DNA from: Gammaproteobacteria bacterium
Lineage (GTDB): Bacteria; Pseudomonadota; Gammaproteobacteria; Chromatiales; Chromatiaceae
Assembly: GCA_030148485.1 (NCBI GenBank)
Contig: JASBTJ010000039.1
Coordinates: 1 to 64,000, forward strand
Reading direction: 5' to 3'
Length of the DNA: 64,000 nt
Below the pieces are notes generated by a model. The model had not been told where the DNA came from and ran no database searches. It saw only the letters and a list, made by a program, of their open reading frames with translations. Shown piece after piece: positions 54,852-62,997 of this stretch; position 1 is the stretch's first letter, and each line of letters starts with the position of its first letter. The position numbers were made by a program, and so were the translations under genes.

Positions 54852-55144
54852 GGTTGCAGATGCTCCGGCAGTTCGGGTTCGCGCTCGACGAGATCTTGAA
54901 ACAGGTGGTCCACCCCGTGGTCTCCGGCCATCACCTGGCTCAGCGCGGCGACGGCGTCACGCATGGCCAGTGCGGTGTCGGCGTCGAGCATCTCTCGGGC
55001 GGCACCCAGGAAAACCAGCAGCCAGTCGCCGGGTGCCACCGGGACCAGCAGGGTGGTGTCCACCAGTTGACGCTGTTGCCCGTCGTCGCAAACGGCGTGG
55101 AAGTCATGGCTTTCGATCACCTGCATGGGGATGCCGATACACAT
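54848..55144 (-). CDS. hupF: HypC-family chaperone HupF (HoxL)
   Basis: 98 residues, starting MCIGIPMQVIESHDFHA with the essential Cys 2, HypC family. LVDTTLLVPVAPGDWLLVFL matches the family core. HupF is the hydrogenase-specific partner that protects HupL during aerobic maturation in Rhizobium. Overlaps hupG by four bases and hupD by one. Confidence 0.93.
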   Translation of the reverse strand: MCIGIPMQVIESHDFHAVCDDGQQRQLVDTTLLVPVAPGDWLLVFLGAAREMLDADTALAMRDAVAALSQVMAGDHGVDHLFQDLVEREPELPEHLQP

Positions 55145-55839
55145 CAGCTGTCCCAGCGATGGTCGATATGAACGGACATCGGCTGTTCGCCCAACGCCAC
55201 GGGTTTTGGGTCGAAACGCAGGCGGGCATCCCGCAGCACGCGGGCATCGCCGCTGCGGCATGCCTGGTCTGGGCCGGGTCGGTCGCCTTCGTAGCGATCC
55301 AAGGTCAGCGGTCCGGTGCCGAGATCGGCACTCGGCGGCAGCGGTTCGCTGCGCCGCCGGTAGCCGATGCCGTGGCGGTCCAGCCATGCCAGCGCGGCGT
55401 CGATGGCCGGATCGATCTGCGCCTTCACCACCGGGCGCAGGCTGCCGCCAAAGTCTTCCAACTGCTCTGGCTGTACGCCGATCAGCAGGATATGGCGCGG
55501 GTAATCGCCGAGTAGCTGGGCGGTACTCAGTACCTCCTGGAAGCCGGTCTGGTGCAGGCTCATTTTCTTGGCCCCCGTGAAGCTCGGCACCGCCTCGTCC
55601 TCGACCAATCTGATGGCGCCGGGCGGCAAACCGTAGTCCACCGCGTCGAACACCAACAGCAGGTCGGCGGACTGGACGTGCTGCACCAGATACAGGCCTT
55701 GGGTACCGCCGTCCAGCAGCGTGACGTTGTCGTCGAAACCATAGCGACGGTGTAGTTCCTCGACGGCACGCACGCCGAAGCCCTCGTCGGCCCACAACAG
55801 GTTGCCGATGCCCAGGATGGTAACCGTCGGTCGCGCCAT
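55144..55839 (-). CDS. hupD: Hydrogenase maturation endopeptidase HupD
   Basis: Nickel-dependent M52 peptidase that cuts the C-terminal tail of HupL. 231 residues, about 35 longer than usual. Metal-site elements are LGIGNLLWADEGFGVRAV (Glu 19), FDAVDYGLPPG (Asp 65) and MSLHQTGFQEVL (His 96). The extra C-terminal stretch (about 170-231) is Arg/Asp/Pro-rich with no recognised domain. It is first in the 17-gene operon, behind a sigma-54 promoter at 55880-55896 and GGGAG ribosome site. Confidence 0.95.
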   Translation of the reverse strand: MARPTVTILGIGNLLWADEGFGVRAVEELHRRYGFDDNVTLLDGGTQGLYLVQHVQSADLLLVFDAVDYGLPPGAIRLVEDEAVPSFTGAKKMSLHQTGFQEVLSTAQLLGDYPRHILLIGVQPEQLEDFGGSLRPVVKAQIDPAIDAALAWLDRHGIGYRRRSEPLPPSADLGTGPLTLDRYEGDRPGPDQACRSGDARVLRDARLRFDPKPVALGEQPMSVHIDHRWDS

Positions 55840-55879
55840 GCTTGCTCCCGAATCTCAATGGCCAGGTCAGCAGCAGGTC

Positions 55880-55896
55880 CGCAATTAGCGTGCCTG
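55880..55896 (-). promoter_or_regulatory. Sigma-54 promoter of the hupD-hypE operon
   Basis: On the minus strand AGGCACG-CTAA-TTGCG gives the invariant GG (55894-55893) and GC (55882-55881) with exactly ten bases between. Only the first base of the -24 box departs from TGGCACG. The predicted transcription start is about 30 bases before the hupD ATG. Confidence 0.75.
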
Positions 55897-56192
55897 ATCG
55901 TAATGTTGTGCAAGGGACTGGAAACCAAGCGGAAATAGTCGGTCCCGTGCAAAACGTCCGTCGTAGATGGCATGTTTTGTTACGAATCGCTCACCGTACT
56001 GTAAATAAACTTACCACTTGTAGGGCTGTTCTGCTGGCCGGATGTCGAGCCGTTGCCTGCGGCGAGCGTGTCCTGGCTGCAAAGCAGGTTTCCGTTCTCT
56101 ACCCGGTGCCCGGCAGAAGATTAGCGGTTGGCGCCGGTGCGGGTGTTTCACCATCCGTATTAAGTAACTGATCAAGCGGGACTAATCCGCCT

Positions 56193-56208
56193 TGGCAAGT
56201 TCCTTGCT
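56193..56208 (+). promoter_or_regulatory. Sigma-54 promoter of hupSLEC
   Basis: TGGCAAG-TTCC-TTGCT, with GG (56194-56195) and GC (56206-56207) separated by the required ten bases, a near-perfect -24/-12 element. The transcription start should be near 56219, 50 bases before hupS. Confidence 0.85.
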
Positions 56209-56269
56209 GAATCGATGCTGGTCATTACAAAAAAGGCACGCCGGTGCCGACCCGTCACAGGAGAGGAGC

Positions 56270-57340
56270 ATGACCGAGACCTTCTACGAGGTGATGCGGC
56301 GCCAGGGGATCACCCGCCGCAGCTTTCTCAAGTATTGCAGTCTGACCGCCGCGGCCCTGGGTCTGGGGCCGGCCTTCGTGCCGCGTATCGCCCATGCCAT
56401 GGAGACCAAGCCGCGTATCCCGATCCTGTGGCTGCACGGCCTGGAATGCACCTGCTGTTCCGAGTCCTTCATCCGCTCGGCCCATCCGCTGGCCAAGGAC
56501 GTGGTGCTGTCGATGATCTCGCTGGATTACGACGACACCATCATGGCCGCCGCGGGACATCAGGCCGAGGCGATCATTACGGAGACCATCGAAAAATACG
56601 ACGGTAACTACATCCTGGCGGTGGAGGGCAATCCGCCGCTCAACGAGGACGGCATGTACTGCATCATCGGTGGCAGGCCGTTCCTCGATCAGCTCACCCA
56701 TGCCGCGGCACACGCCAAGGCGGTCATTTCCTGGGGATCGTGCGCTTCCTACGGCTGCGTCCAGGCGGCCAAGCCGAACCCCACTCAGGCGGTGCCGGTA
56801 CACAAGGTGGTCAAGGACAAACCCATTATCAAGGTCCCCGGCTGCCCACCCATCGCCGAGGTGATGACTGCGGTTGTGACCTACATCCTCACCTTCGAGC
56901 GCTTCCCCGAACTTGACCGCCAAGGGCGGCCAAAGATGTTCTACAGCCAGCGCATCCACGACAAGTGCTATCGCCGACCGCACTTCGATGCCGGCCAGTT
57001 CGTCGAGCATTGGGACGACGACAGCGCGCGCAAGGGTTATTGCCTGTACAAGATGGGCTGCAAGGGACCGACCACCTACAACGCCTGTTCCACGATCCGC
57101 TGGAACGCCGGCACGTCTTTTCCGATCCAGGCCGGTCACGGCTGCATTGGATGTTCGGAAGACGGCTTCTGGGACAAGGGTGGCTTCTACAACCGCCTGA
57201 CCGCCATCAACCAGTTCGGTATCGAGGGCAACGCCGACGAGGTCGGCATGGCTGCCGCCGGCGCGGTCGGTGCCGCCACCGCCGCCCATCTGGCGGTGAG
57301 CGCGGTGAAACGCGCCCAGCACAAAGGAGGCCAGGAATGA
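56270..57340 (+). CDS. hupS: [NiFe]-hydrogenase small subunit HupS, oxygen-tolerant type
   Basis: 356 residues from ATG with AGGAGAGGAG before it. A twin-arginine signal [17 protein letters not shown] is cut after residue 43. In mature numbering the proximal-cluster cysteines are 17, 19, 20 ([10 protein letters not shown]), 115 and 120 (GSCASYGC) and 149 (VPGC), plus Glu 76: the six-cysteine [4Fe-3S] set of E. coli Hyd-1 and R. eutropha MBH, so group 1d. Distal and medial clusters: [19 protein letters not shown] and [14 protein letters not shown]. An Ala-rich C-terminal anchor holds it to the membrane. Overlaps hupL as ATGA. Confidence 0.97.
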   Translation: MTETFYEVMRRQGITRRSFLKYCSLTAAALGLGPAFVPRIAHAMETKPRIPILWLHGLECTCCSESFIRSAHPLAKDVVLSMISLDYDDTIMAAAGHQAEAIITETIEKYDGNYILAVEGNPPLNEDGMYCIIGGRPFLDQLTHAAAHAKAVISWGSCASYGCVQAAKPNPTQAVPVHKVVKDKPIIKVPGCPPIAEVMTAVVTYILTFERFPELDRQGRPKMFYSQRIHDKCYRRPHFDAGQFVEHWDDDSARKGYCLYKMGCKGPTTYNACSTIRWNAGTSFPIQAGHGCIGCSEDGFWDKGGFYNRLTAINQFGIEGNADEVGMAAAGAVGAATAAHLAVSAVKRAQHKGGQE

Positions 57341-59133
57341 GCGTCAGCAAAACCCCGAACGGTTTCGAGCTGGACGACAGCGGCCGCCGCGTGGTGGTGG
57401 ACCCGGTGACGCGCATCGAGGGCCATATGCGTTGTGAGGTGAATGTCGACCAGGACAACATCATCCGCAACGCCGTTTCCACTGGCACCATGTGGCGCGG
57501 TCTGGAAGTGATCCTGAAGGGCCGCGACCCGCGCGACGCCTGGGCGTTCACACAGCGTATCTGCGGCGTCTGCACCGGAACCCATGCGCTGACGTCGGTG
57601 CGTGCGGTGGAAAACGCGCTGGGGATCCAGATCCCTGAGAACGCCAATTCCATCCGCAACATCATGCAGCTCACCCTGCAGGCCCACGATCATCTGGTGC
57701 ACTTCTATCATCTGCATGCCTTGGACTGGGTCAACCCGGTGAACGCACTCAAGGCCGACCCCAAGGCGACGTCCGAATTGCAGAAGCAGGCCTCGCCGCA
57801 TCATCCCAAATCATCACCGGGCTACTTCCGCGATGTACAGAATCGCATCAAAAGGTTCATCGAGTCCGGCCAGTTGGGCCCGTTCAAAAACGGCTACTGG
57901 ACCAACCCGGCCTATCTGCTGCCTCCGGAAGCGGACCTGATGGCGGTGACCCACTATCTGGAGGCGTTGGACTTCCAGAAGGAGATCATGAAGATCCGCG
58001 CCATCCTCGGTGGCAAGGATCCGCATCCCAACTGGTTGGTGGGTGGTGTGCCTTGCCCCATCAACGTTGACGGCGTGGGCTCCGTGGGTGGTTTGAACAT
58101 GGTCAACCTGAATCAGATCTCGGGCATCATCGACCAGACCAAGACCTTCATCGACAACGTCTACATCCCGGATCTGTTGGCGGTGGCCCGGTTCTACAAG
58201 GGCTGGCTTTACGGCGGCGGCATCTCCGGTATGAACGTGCTGTCCTACGGAGACATACCCGATCACGCCAACGATTACTCGGCAGGCAACCTGATGATGC
58301 CGCGTGGCGCCATCATTGACGGCAATCTTAAGCAAGTGCATGAGGTCGATCTGACTGATCCGGACGAGATACAGGAGCAGGTCCCGCATTCCTGGTACAG
58401 CTATCCCGACGGCGTGACCGGCCTGCACCCCTGGGACGGCATCACCGAGCCGCATTATGCGTTGGGCGCCAAGGCAAAAGGCTCGCGGACCCATATCGAA
58501 CAGATCGACGAGACCGCCAAGTACTCCTGGATCAAGGCGCCGCGCTGGCGCGGTCATGCTATGGAGGTAGGGCCATTGGCCCGCTATGTCATCGGTTACG
58601 CCCAGGGCGATAAGGAGATCACCGAGCAGATCGACTTCGTGCTCAAGACCCTGGATGTGCCGGTGACGGCGCTGTTTTCCACCCTGGGGCGCACCGCGGC
58701 CCGCGGCCTGGAGGCGGCCTGGGCAGCGGACAAGATGCGCTATTTCATGGACAAGCTGCTGGCCAATATCAAGGCCGGCGACAGCGCCACCGCCAATGTC
58801 GCCAACTGGGACCCGTCGACCTGGCCCAAGGAGGCCAAGGGCGTGGGTTTCACCGAGGCGCCGCGCGGCGCTTTGGGTCACTGGATCAGGATCAAGGACA
58901 CCCGGATCGACAATTATCAGTGCGTGGTTCCTACCACCTGGAACGGTTCACCGAGGGATGCGGAGGGGAACATCGGTGCCTTCGAGGCCTCGCTGATGAA
59001 TACCAAGGTGGAGCGAGCGGATGAGCCGGTGGAGATCCTACGCACGTTGCACAGCTTCGATCCCTGTTTGGCTTGTTCCACCCATGTGATGAGCGAGGAC
59101 GGTGAGGAACTGACCAAGGTGAAGGTGCGATGA
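57337..59133 (+). CDS. hupL: [NiFe]-hydrogenase large subunit HupL
   Basis: 598 residues from [18 protein letters not shown]. Nickel ligands are in [11 protein letters not shown] (Cys 76, Cys 79) and DPCLACSTH (Cys 577, Cys 580), followed by a 15-residue tail after His 583 that HupD should remove. It oxidises H2 at the periplasmic face and, with HupS and the cytochrome HupC, sends electrons to the quinone pool. Val 78 and Leu 126 at the gas-channel gate are the normal enzyme residues. The gene overlaps hupE by four bases. Confidence 0.97.
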   Translation: MSVSKTPNGFELDDSGRRVVVDPVTRIEGHMRCEVNVDQDNIIRNAVSTGTMWRGLEVILKGRDPRDAWAFTQRICGVCTGTHALTSVRAVENALGIQIPENANSIRNIMQLTLQAHDHLVHFYHLHALDWVNPVNALKADPKATSELQKQASPHHPKSSPGYFRDVQNRIKRFIESGQLGPFKNGYWTNPAYLLPPEADLMAVTHYLEALDFQKEIMKIRAILGGKDPHPNWLVGGVPCPINVDGVGSVGGLNMVNLNQISGIIDQTKTFIDNVYIPDLLAVARFYKGWLYGGGISGMNVLSYGDIPDHANDYSAGNLMMPRGAIIDGNLKQVHEVDLTDPDEIQEQVPHSWYSYPDGVTGLHPWDGITEPHYALGAKAKGSRTHIEQIDETAKYSWIKAPRWRGHAMEVGPLARYVIGYAQGDKEITEQIDFVLKTLDVPVTALFSTLGRTAARGLEAAWAADKMRYFMDKLLANIKAGDSATANVANWDPSTWPKEAKGVGFTEAPRGALGHWIRIKDTRIDNYQCVVPTTWNGSPRDAEGNIGAFEASLMNTKVERADEPVEILRTLHSFDPCLACSTHVMSEDGEELTKVKVR

Positions 59134-59738
59134 ATTCACAGAGGACACACATCATGCAAAGCAAATTGTTGCCCCGTGTCGCGCTGGCGACCGGCTTGCT
59201 GCTCAGCGGCAGCGCCATGGCGCATACCGGCCCGCTGACCCACGGCGGGCTGGCCGCCGGCCTGCTGCATCCCTTCACCGGGCTAGATCATCTGTTGGTG
59301 ATGTTCGGCGTCTGCCTGTGGTCCGCGCGCCTCGGATCGGGTCGGATCGTGTTGCTCATGCCGCTGCTGTTCCTGGGGTTCCTGGCAACGGGGTTCGGCT
59401 TGGGTATGGCCGGTCTGGGGCTGCCTGGCCTGGAGGCCGGCATAGCCGCCTCGGTGTTGGTGATCGGCATGGTGATCGCCATGCAGCGGGCGATGGTGAC
59501 ACCGCCGGCCGCCGGGTTGATTATCGTGGCGGCACTGCTGCACGGCAGCGCGCACGGACTGGAGATGCCTGCCGGCAGCGCTGTCGTACCGTTTCTCGGC
59601 GGCGTACTGGCCGTGAGCCTGATGCTGCATCTGGCCGGGCTGGCGAGCGGGCGCGTGCTGGCAAACCGCCCCGGATTGCTGCGGGTGTTCGGTCTGGTCA
59701 CTGGTCTGATCGGCGGCGGCCTTCTGTTGGGTGCGTGA
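59130..59738 (+). CDS. hupE: HupE/UreJ-family nickel permease-like protein
   Basis: 202 residues with a possible signal peptide (to about residue 31, SGSAMA-H) and six hydrophobic helices. The family histidine motif is [14 protein letters not shown] (about 47-60), with [12 protein letters not shown] further on. In Rhizobium HupE mediates nickel uptake for hydrogenase; UreJ does the same for urease. Its position between hupL and hupC fits nickel supply. Starts at MNSQR overlapping the hupL stop; MQSK 24 bases later is an alternative. Confidence 0.93.
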   Translation: MNSQRTHIMQSKLLPRVALATGLLLSGSAMAHTGPLTHGGLAAGLLHPFTGLDHLLVMFGVCLWSARLGSGRIVLLMPLLFLGFLATGFGLGMAGLGLPGLEAGIAASVLVIGMVIAMQRAMVTPPAAGLIIVAALLHGSAHGLEMPAGSAVVPFLGGVLAVSLMLHLAGLASGRVLANRPGLLRVFGLVTGLIGGGLLLGA

Positions 59739-59781
59739 AAATACCGCAGTCCGGGATCGTCCCTAACAAGGAGCGCTAAAC

Positions 59782-60483
59782 ATGCAGGCCGACATCAATC
59801 GACAAGCGGTCTATGTCTATGAGGCGCCGCTGCGTCTATGGCATTGGATCAACGCGCTGGCCATCGTGGTCCTGGCGGTGACCGGCTATCTGATCGCCAG
59901 CCCGCTGCCCACCCAACCGGGCGAAGCCAGCGCGAATTTTCTGATGGGCTATATCCGCTTCACCCACTTCGCCGCGGGTTACATCCTCGGCATAGGTTTT
60001 TTGTTTCGCATCTACTGGGCCATCGTCGGCAACCATCATGCCCGGCAATTGTTCCTGCCGCCGCTGTTCAGTGCGGGGTTCTGGAGTGGCGTGTGGCATG
60101 AGATCAAGTGGTATGCCTTTGCCGCCAGGGAACCGCGCAAATACGTCGGGCACAACCCGCTGGCGGTGCTGGTAATGCACGTTCTGTTCTTGTGGATGCT
60201 GGTGTTCATGCTGATCACCGGCTTCGCCTTGTACGGTGAGGGCGCCGGAATGGACAGCTGGCAGTTCTTGCTGTTCAGCAGCTGGGTGATCCCGTTGTTC
60301 GGCCAAAGCCAGGACGTGCATACCTGGCATCATCTGGTGATGTGGGTATTGGTGTGCTTTGTCATCATCCACATTTACGTGGCGATACGGGAGGACATCA
60401 TGTCCAGGCAGTCCATGGTCAGCACCATGATCAGTGGCTGGCGGATGTTCAAGGATGGCCGTGACGTCGATGACGGCCATTGA
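59782..60483 (+). CDS. hupC: Hydrogenase b-type cytochrome HupC (HyaC)
   Basis: 233 residues with four transmembrane helices, the membrane anchor and electron acceptor that links HupSL to quinone. Heme histidines are in LRLWHWINALAIVVLAVTGY, FTHFAAGYILGIGFLFRIYW and WHHLVMWVLVCFVIIHIYVA. It lies 43 bases after hupE on the same transcript. No terminator with a T-run follows; the next gene converges. Confidence 0.96.
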   Translation: MQADINRQAVYVYEAPLRLWHWINALAIVVLAVTGYLIASPLPTQPGEASANFLMGYIRFTHFAAGYILGIGFLFRIYWAIVGNHHARQLFLPPLFSAGFWSGVWHEIKWYAFAAREPRKYVGHNPLAVLVMHVLFLWMLVFMLITGFALYGEGAGMDSWQFLLFSSWVIPLFGQSQDVHTWHHLVMWVLVCFVIIHIYVAIREDIMSRQSMVSTMISGWRMFKDGRDVDDGH

Positions 60484-60543
60484 TTCCGGGCGCGTCTTGA
60501 TCGGACCGCCTGGCCATGTCGTTCGGCCAGACGGCATGTATGG

Positions 60544-61104
60544 TCAGACCGCGCCCCAGGCCTCACGCTTGGCATCGGTGGTATTGGCCAGCGCCGCCTC
60601 CAACGCCACCATGGGGTACTTGGGCTGGTAGGCTTGCAGCTCCCGATACACGGTCAGCACCTTGTCGGCCGCGGGTTGTCCCTTGAAGTCGCTCTTTTCC
60701 AGTGCCAGCTCGTCGATGATCTCGTTCCAGGGCACGCCCTGTACGAGCGGAATCAGTACGAAGGTCACGCCGTCCAGCGCGACCTGTACCGGTTCCTTGA
60801 GATTGACCACATACAAGACGGCCTTCATGTGTGGCGAGAAGTCGTCGCTGTACTTGTCCGCCAGGGTGGTCAGTGAGGTGACTTCATCGACGGCACCGAT
60901 CAATAGTTCGATCTTCTCACCGCCAAGCAATACCGCACCGCGCAGGACTTCCACCGGTGGCTTGGTATGCCCCTTGGCATCGGCGACGCCACCTTCGATT
61001 AGTACCAGTTCGCCACGATAGGCGGTCATGCCGGCTTCGCTCGTGGCGGTCAGGAAATTGGTGTTGAACAGCAGGCCCTCGGCCTTGAATCGTTCCAGCG
61101 GCAT
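60544..61104 (-). CDS. Unrecognised 186-aa protein under probable NifA/sigma-54 control
   Basis: 186 residues from MPLERFKAEGLLFNTNF, with GAGG six bases before the ATG; a 19-codon upstream extension would cross its own promoter. No signal peptide, membrane helix or cysteine motif. It is a soluble acidic protein with beta-rich N-terminal half (VEVLRGAVLLGGEKIELLIG) and an alpha-helical C-terminal half (KVLTVYRELQAYQPKYPMVA). I do not recognise a family. A sigma-54 promoter (61143-61160) and a TGT-N10-ACA site (61225-61240) lie upstream, placing it in the nitrogen-fixation regulon, between hupC and the nif genes. Confidence 0.8.
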   Translation of the reverse strand: MPLERFKAEGLLFNTNFLTATSEAGMTAYRGELVLIEGGVADAKGHTKPPVEVLRGAVLLGGEKIELLIGAVDEVTSLTTLADKYSDDFSPHMKAVLYVVNLKEPVQVALDGVTFVLIPLVQGVPWNEIIDELALEKSDFKGQPAADKVLTVYRELQAYQPKYPMVALEAALANTTDAKREAWGAV

Positions 61105-61142
61105 ATCAACCTCATTAAGGTGTGGGATGGATACGCCGGGCT

Positions 61143-61160
61143 GAAGCAGCAATTGTGCCA
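61143..61160 (-). promoter_or_regulatory. Sigma-54 promoter of the 186-aa gene
   Basis: On the minus strand TGGCACAATTGCTGCT has GG (61159-61158) and GC (61147-61146) ten bases apart. The -24 box is a full TGGCAC; the -12 box is CTGCT. The predicted start is about 30 bases before the ATG at 61104. Confidence 0.7.
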
Positions 61161-61224
61161 CGCCATCGGGACGCGCTGACCGCTTCCATACAAGGTATAG
61201 GCGGTGCCGGACACGCGTCGCTTG

Positions 61225-61240
61225 TGTGGTATCCGCGACA
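61225..61240. promoter_or_regulatory. NifA upstream activator site (TGT-N10-ACA) for the 186-aa gene
   Basis: TGT (61225-61227), ten bases, ACA (61238-61240), the NifA-binding consensus. It is 65 bases upstream of the -24 element of the promoter at 61143-61160, a normal enhancer distance. Confidence 0.6.
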
Positions 61241-61273
61241 TCAACGCGCGACCTTTTGTCATCACGACAGCGC

Positions 61274-61531
61274 TCAGTTGAGGTCTGCAGGTTTCAGTTC
61301 CTCCGGCCAGCAGCCGGTGGGAGGTCCCAGTTCCCCGCCGTTTTTTTCGAAGCGCACCAGGAACAGGGTCTTGGCCGGGTTTTCCTCGAGATGGCCGACG
61401 TTGATGATCACGCCACGGTCCCCGGGCTCGGCGATGAGACTGTCTTCGGCAAGTGCCGGATGGCTGCCGTCGTTACGTATGGCGGTGGCGGCGAACACCA
61501 TGTCGCCGGGTTCCAGTTGTCGGATATCCAA
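61274..61531 (-). CDS. nifZ: NifZ-domain protein
   Basis: 85 residues from a TTG start with GAGGAA seven bases upstream. The NifZ-type pattern is seen: LEPGDMVFAATAIRNDGSHP, then EPGDRGVIINVGHLEENPAK and TLFLVRFEKNGGELGPP, a small beta domain. NifZ aids maturation of the nitrogenase P-cluster. It is on the minus strand, head to head with iscA-nifUS (213 bases apart) and upstream of the 186-aa gene, which has its own promoter. No sigma-54 element is seen directly upstream, though the NifA site at 61601-61616 lies 70 bases before it. Confidence 0.78.
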   Translation of the reverse strand: MDIRQLEPGDMVFAATAIRNDGSHPALAEDSLIAEPGDRGVIINVGHLEENPAKTLFLVRFEKNGGELGPPTGCWPEELKPADLN

Positions 61532-61600
61532 GTCGTGTTCCTCATGATGGGGCGGTGTCCCGCCATTGTCGGGTTTGCTTCAAGCGCTGCCGGTGCGTCG

Positions 61601-61616
61601 TGTGCCGATCCCTACA
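61601..61616. promoter_or_regulatory. NifA upstream activator site for iscA-nifUS
   Basis: TGT (61601-61603), ten bases, ACA (61614-61616), about 100 bases before the predicted start of transcription. Confidence 0.65.
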
Positions 61617-61678
61617 AAAATCCACCTGTGATCCAGGCAGGTTGAAATAACTGCTTGAAAATCTGGTGATATTTCTCG

Positions 61679-61694
61679 TGGCATAGGCCTTGCT
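61679..61694 (+). promoter_or_regulatory. Sigma-54 promoter of iscA-nifU-nifS
   Basis: TGGCATAGGCCTTGCT: GG (61680-61681) and GC (61692-61693) with ten bases between, and a consensus TTGCT -12 box. The start of transcription should be near 61705, 40 bases before iscA. Confidence 0.85.
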
Positions 61695-61744
61695 TCGGCT
61701 CAGTCAAGTTCAAGCAAGACACTTGCCACCAGGAGATTGCAGCC

Positions 61745-62068
61745 ATGTTGACCTTGACCGAAAACGCCCAGCAGGCGGTCAGCCGTTTCATCGATAGCGC
61801 CGAGACCAAGGTCGTCGGGCTCCGTATCGCGGTTACCGGCGGTGGTTGTTCGGGACTGCAGTACGCCATGAACCTGGTGGAGGAGCAGGAGCCCACCGAC
61901 GTGGTGGTCGAATGCGGTCCCGTCACCGTATTCATCGACGAACTGAGCGCGCCGGTGCTGCGCGAGGTGACCGTGGACTTTCTCGACGGCCTCGACGGCA
62001 GCGGCTTCAAATTCGAAAACCCCAACGCCACCAATAGCTGTGGCTGCGGCAATTCCTTCTCTGCCTGA
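61745..62068 (+). CDS. iscA: Nif-type iron-sulfur carrier IscA (HesB family)
   Basis: 107 residues. The three conserved cysteines are Cys 35 (GGGCSGLQY), Cys 99 and Cys 101 ([10 protein letters not shown]), the cluster-binding set of A-type carriers. The first gene in the nif transcript, 32 bases before nifU, as in many nif clusters where this paralogue is called Nif-IscA. It probably supplies or relays clusters to nitrogenase. Confidence 0.94.
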   Translation: MLTLTENAQQAVSRFIDSAETKVVGLRIAVTGGGCSGLQYAMNLVEEQEPTDVVVECGPVTVFIDELSAPVLREVTVDFLDGLDGSGFKFENPNATNSCGCGNSFSA

Positions 62069-62100
62069 CAGCAGTTGACACAAGTTATAGGGGACCGACC

Positions 62101-62994
62101 ATGTGGGACTACTCGGACAAGGTTAAGGAACACTTCTTCAGCCCGAAGAACGCCGGTGCCGTGGACGGCGCCAACGCCATAGGCGACGTGGGCTCCATCA
62201 GCTGCGGCGACGCTCTGCGTCTGACCCTGAAGGTGAATCCGGACACCGAGACCATCGAAGATGCCGGTTTTCAGACCTTCGGTTGCGGTTCGGCCATCGC
62301 GTCGTCGTCGGTGCTTACCGAGATCATCAAGGGCATGAGCCTTGACGATGCACTCAAGGTCACCAACCAGGATATTGCCGATGAGCTCGACGGGCTGCCG
62401 CCGGAAAAGATGCACTGTTCGGTAATGGGGCGCGAGGCCCTGCAGGCCGCAGTCGCCAATTACCGTGGCGAGGAATGGTCGGACGATCACGAAGAGGGCG
62501 CGCTGGTGTGCAAGTGCTTTGCCGTGGACGCGGTGCTCATCGAGGACACCATTCGTGCCAACGGTTTAAAGACTGTCGAAGAGGTGACCAACTACACCAA
62601 GGCCGGTGGCGGCTGTTCGTCCTGCCACGAGGGGATCGAAGAAATCCTGGAGATGGTCCTTGCCGAGGCCGGCGAGGACTTCGATCCGACCGCGGCCGCT
62701 GCTACGGCCACGCCAGCCGGTGAGCCGGTCAAGCTCAGCCCGTTCCAGCGTATGAAGAAAATCGAGGCCATCCTGGACGAGATCCGCCCACAGTTGCAGC
62801 GCGATCACGGCGACGTTGAGCTGATTGATGTCGATGGCAAGAACATCTTCGTCAAGATGACCGGTGCCTGCTCCGGCTGTCAGATGGCCAGCGCGACCCT
62901 GGACGGCATCCAAACCCGCCTGGTGGAAGGTCTGGGTGAGTTCGTCAAGGTGGTGCCGGCCAGCGCCGCCCAACTTGCTGCCGTGGGGGCATGA
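62101..62994 (+). CDS. nifU: Iron-sulfur cluster scaffold NifU
   Basis: 297 residues. Three domains: an IscU-like N-terminal scaffold with Cys 35, Cys 62 and Cys 106; a central [2Fe-2S] domain with Cys 137, 139, 172 and 175 (VCKCF, GGGCSSC); and a C-terminal Nfu domain with Cys 257 and 260 (TGACSGCQM). The Cys positions up to 175 match the Azotobacter NifU numbering. NifU assembles clusters from NifS-derived sulfur for nitrogenase. It ends three bases before nifS. Confidence 0.98.
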   Translation: MWDYSDKVKEHFFSPKNAGAVDGANAIGDVGSISCGDALRLTLKVNPDTETIEDAGFQTFGCGSAIASSSVLTEIIKGMSLDDALKVTNQDIADELDGLPPEKMHCSVMGREALQAAVANYRGEEWSDDHEEGALVCKCFAVDAVLIEDTIRANGLKTVEEVTNYTKAGGGCSSCHEGIEEILEMVLAEAGEDFDPTAAAATATPAGEPVKLSPFQRMKKIEAILDEIRPQLQRDHGDVELIDVDGKNIFVKMTGACSGCQMASATLDGIQTRLVEGLGEFVKVVPASAAQLAAVGA

Positions 62995-62997
62995 GTC

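Larger units (their letters stand above)
55840..56269. promoter_or_regulatory. Divergent hupD/hupS control region
   Basis: 430 bases, with sigma-54 promoters at both ends. The middle (about 55900-56190) should hold the HupR enhancer. I find no TTG-N5-CAA (the R. capsulatus HupR site) or TGT-N10-ACA (NifA) there. There are dyads CAAAAC (55950-55955)/GTTTTG (55974-55979) and GTAA/TTAC in an AT-rich patch (56001-56014), plus a small GGCAC/GTGCC hairpin (56235-56248) in the hupS leader. None can be assigned from sequence. Confidence 0.6.
61532..61744. promoter_or_regulatory. nifZ-iscA divergent control region
   Basis: 213 bases. It contains a NifA site TGT-N10-ACA (61601-61616), an IHF-like site TAA-N4-TTGAAA (61648-61660, one mismatch) and the sigma-54 promoter TGGCATA-GGCC-TTGCT (61679-61694). 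The order enhancer, bend, promoter and the spacing (76 bases from the activator site to the -24 box) match a typical nif promoter. The leader from about 61705 to 61744 has the ribosome site AGGAG. Confidence 0.75.

Noticed and set aside
55900-56190. NifA (TGT-N10-ACA) or R. capsulatus-type HupR (TTG-N5-CAA) sites for hupSL
   Set aside because: Checked each TGT and TTG; none has its partner at the right distance. Nearest misses end in ACT or ACC.
60500-60535. Inverted repeat CTGGCC/GGCCAG after hupC as a terminator
   Set aside because: Six-base stem with a nine-base loop and no T-run; not enough for a terminator call.
61532-61600. Sigma-54 promoter on the minus strand for the NifZ-like gene
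   Set aside because: The nearest GC and CC pairs are 9 or 11 bases apart instead of 10.
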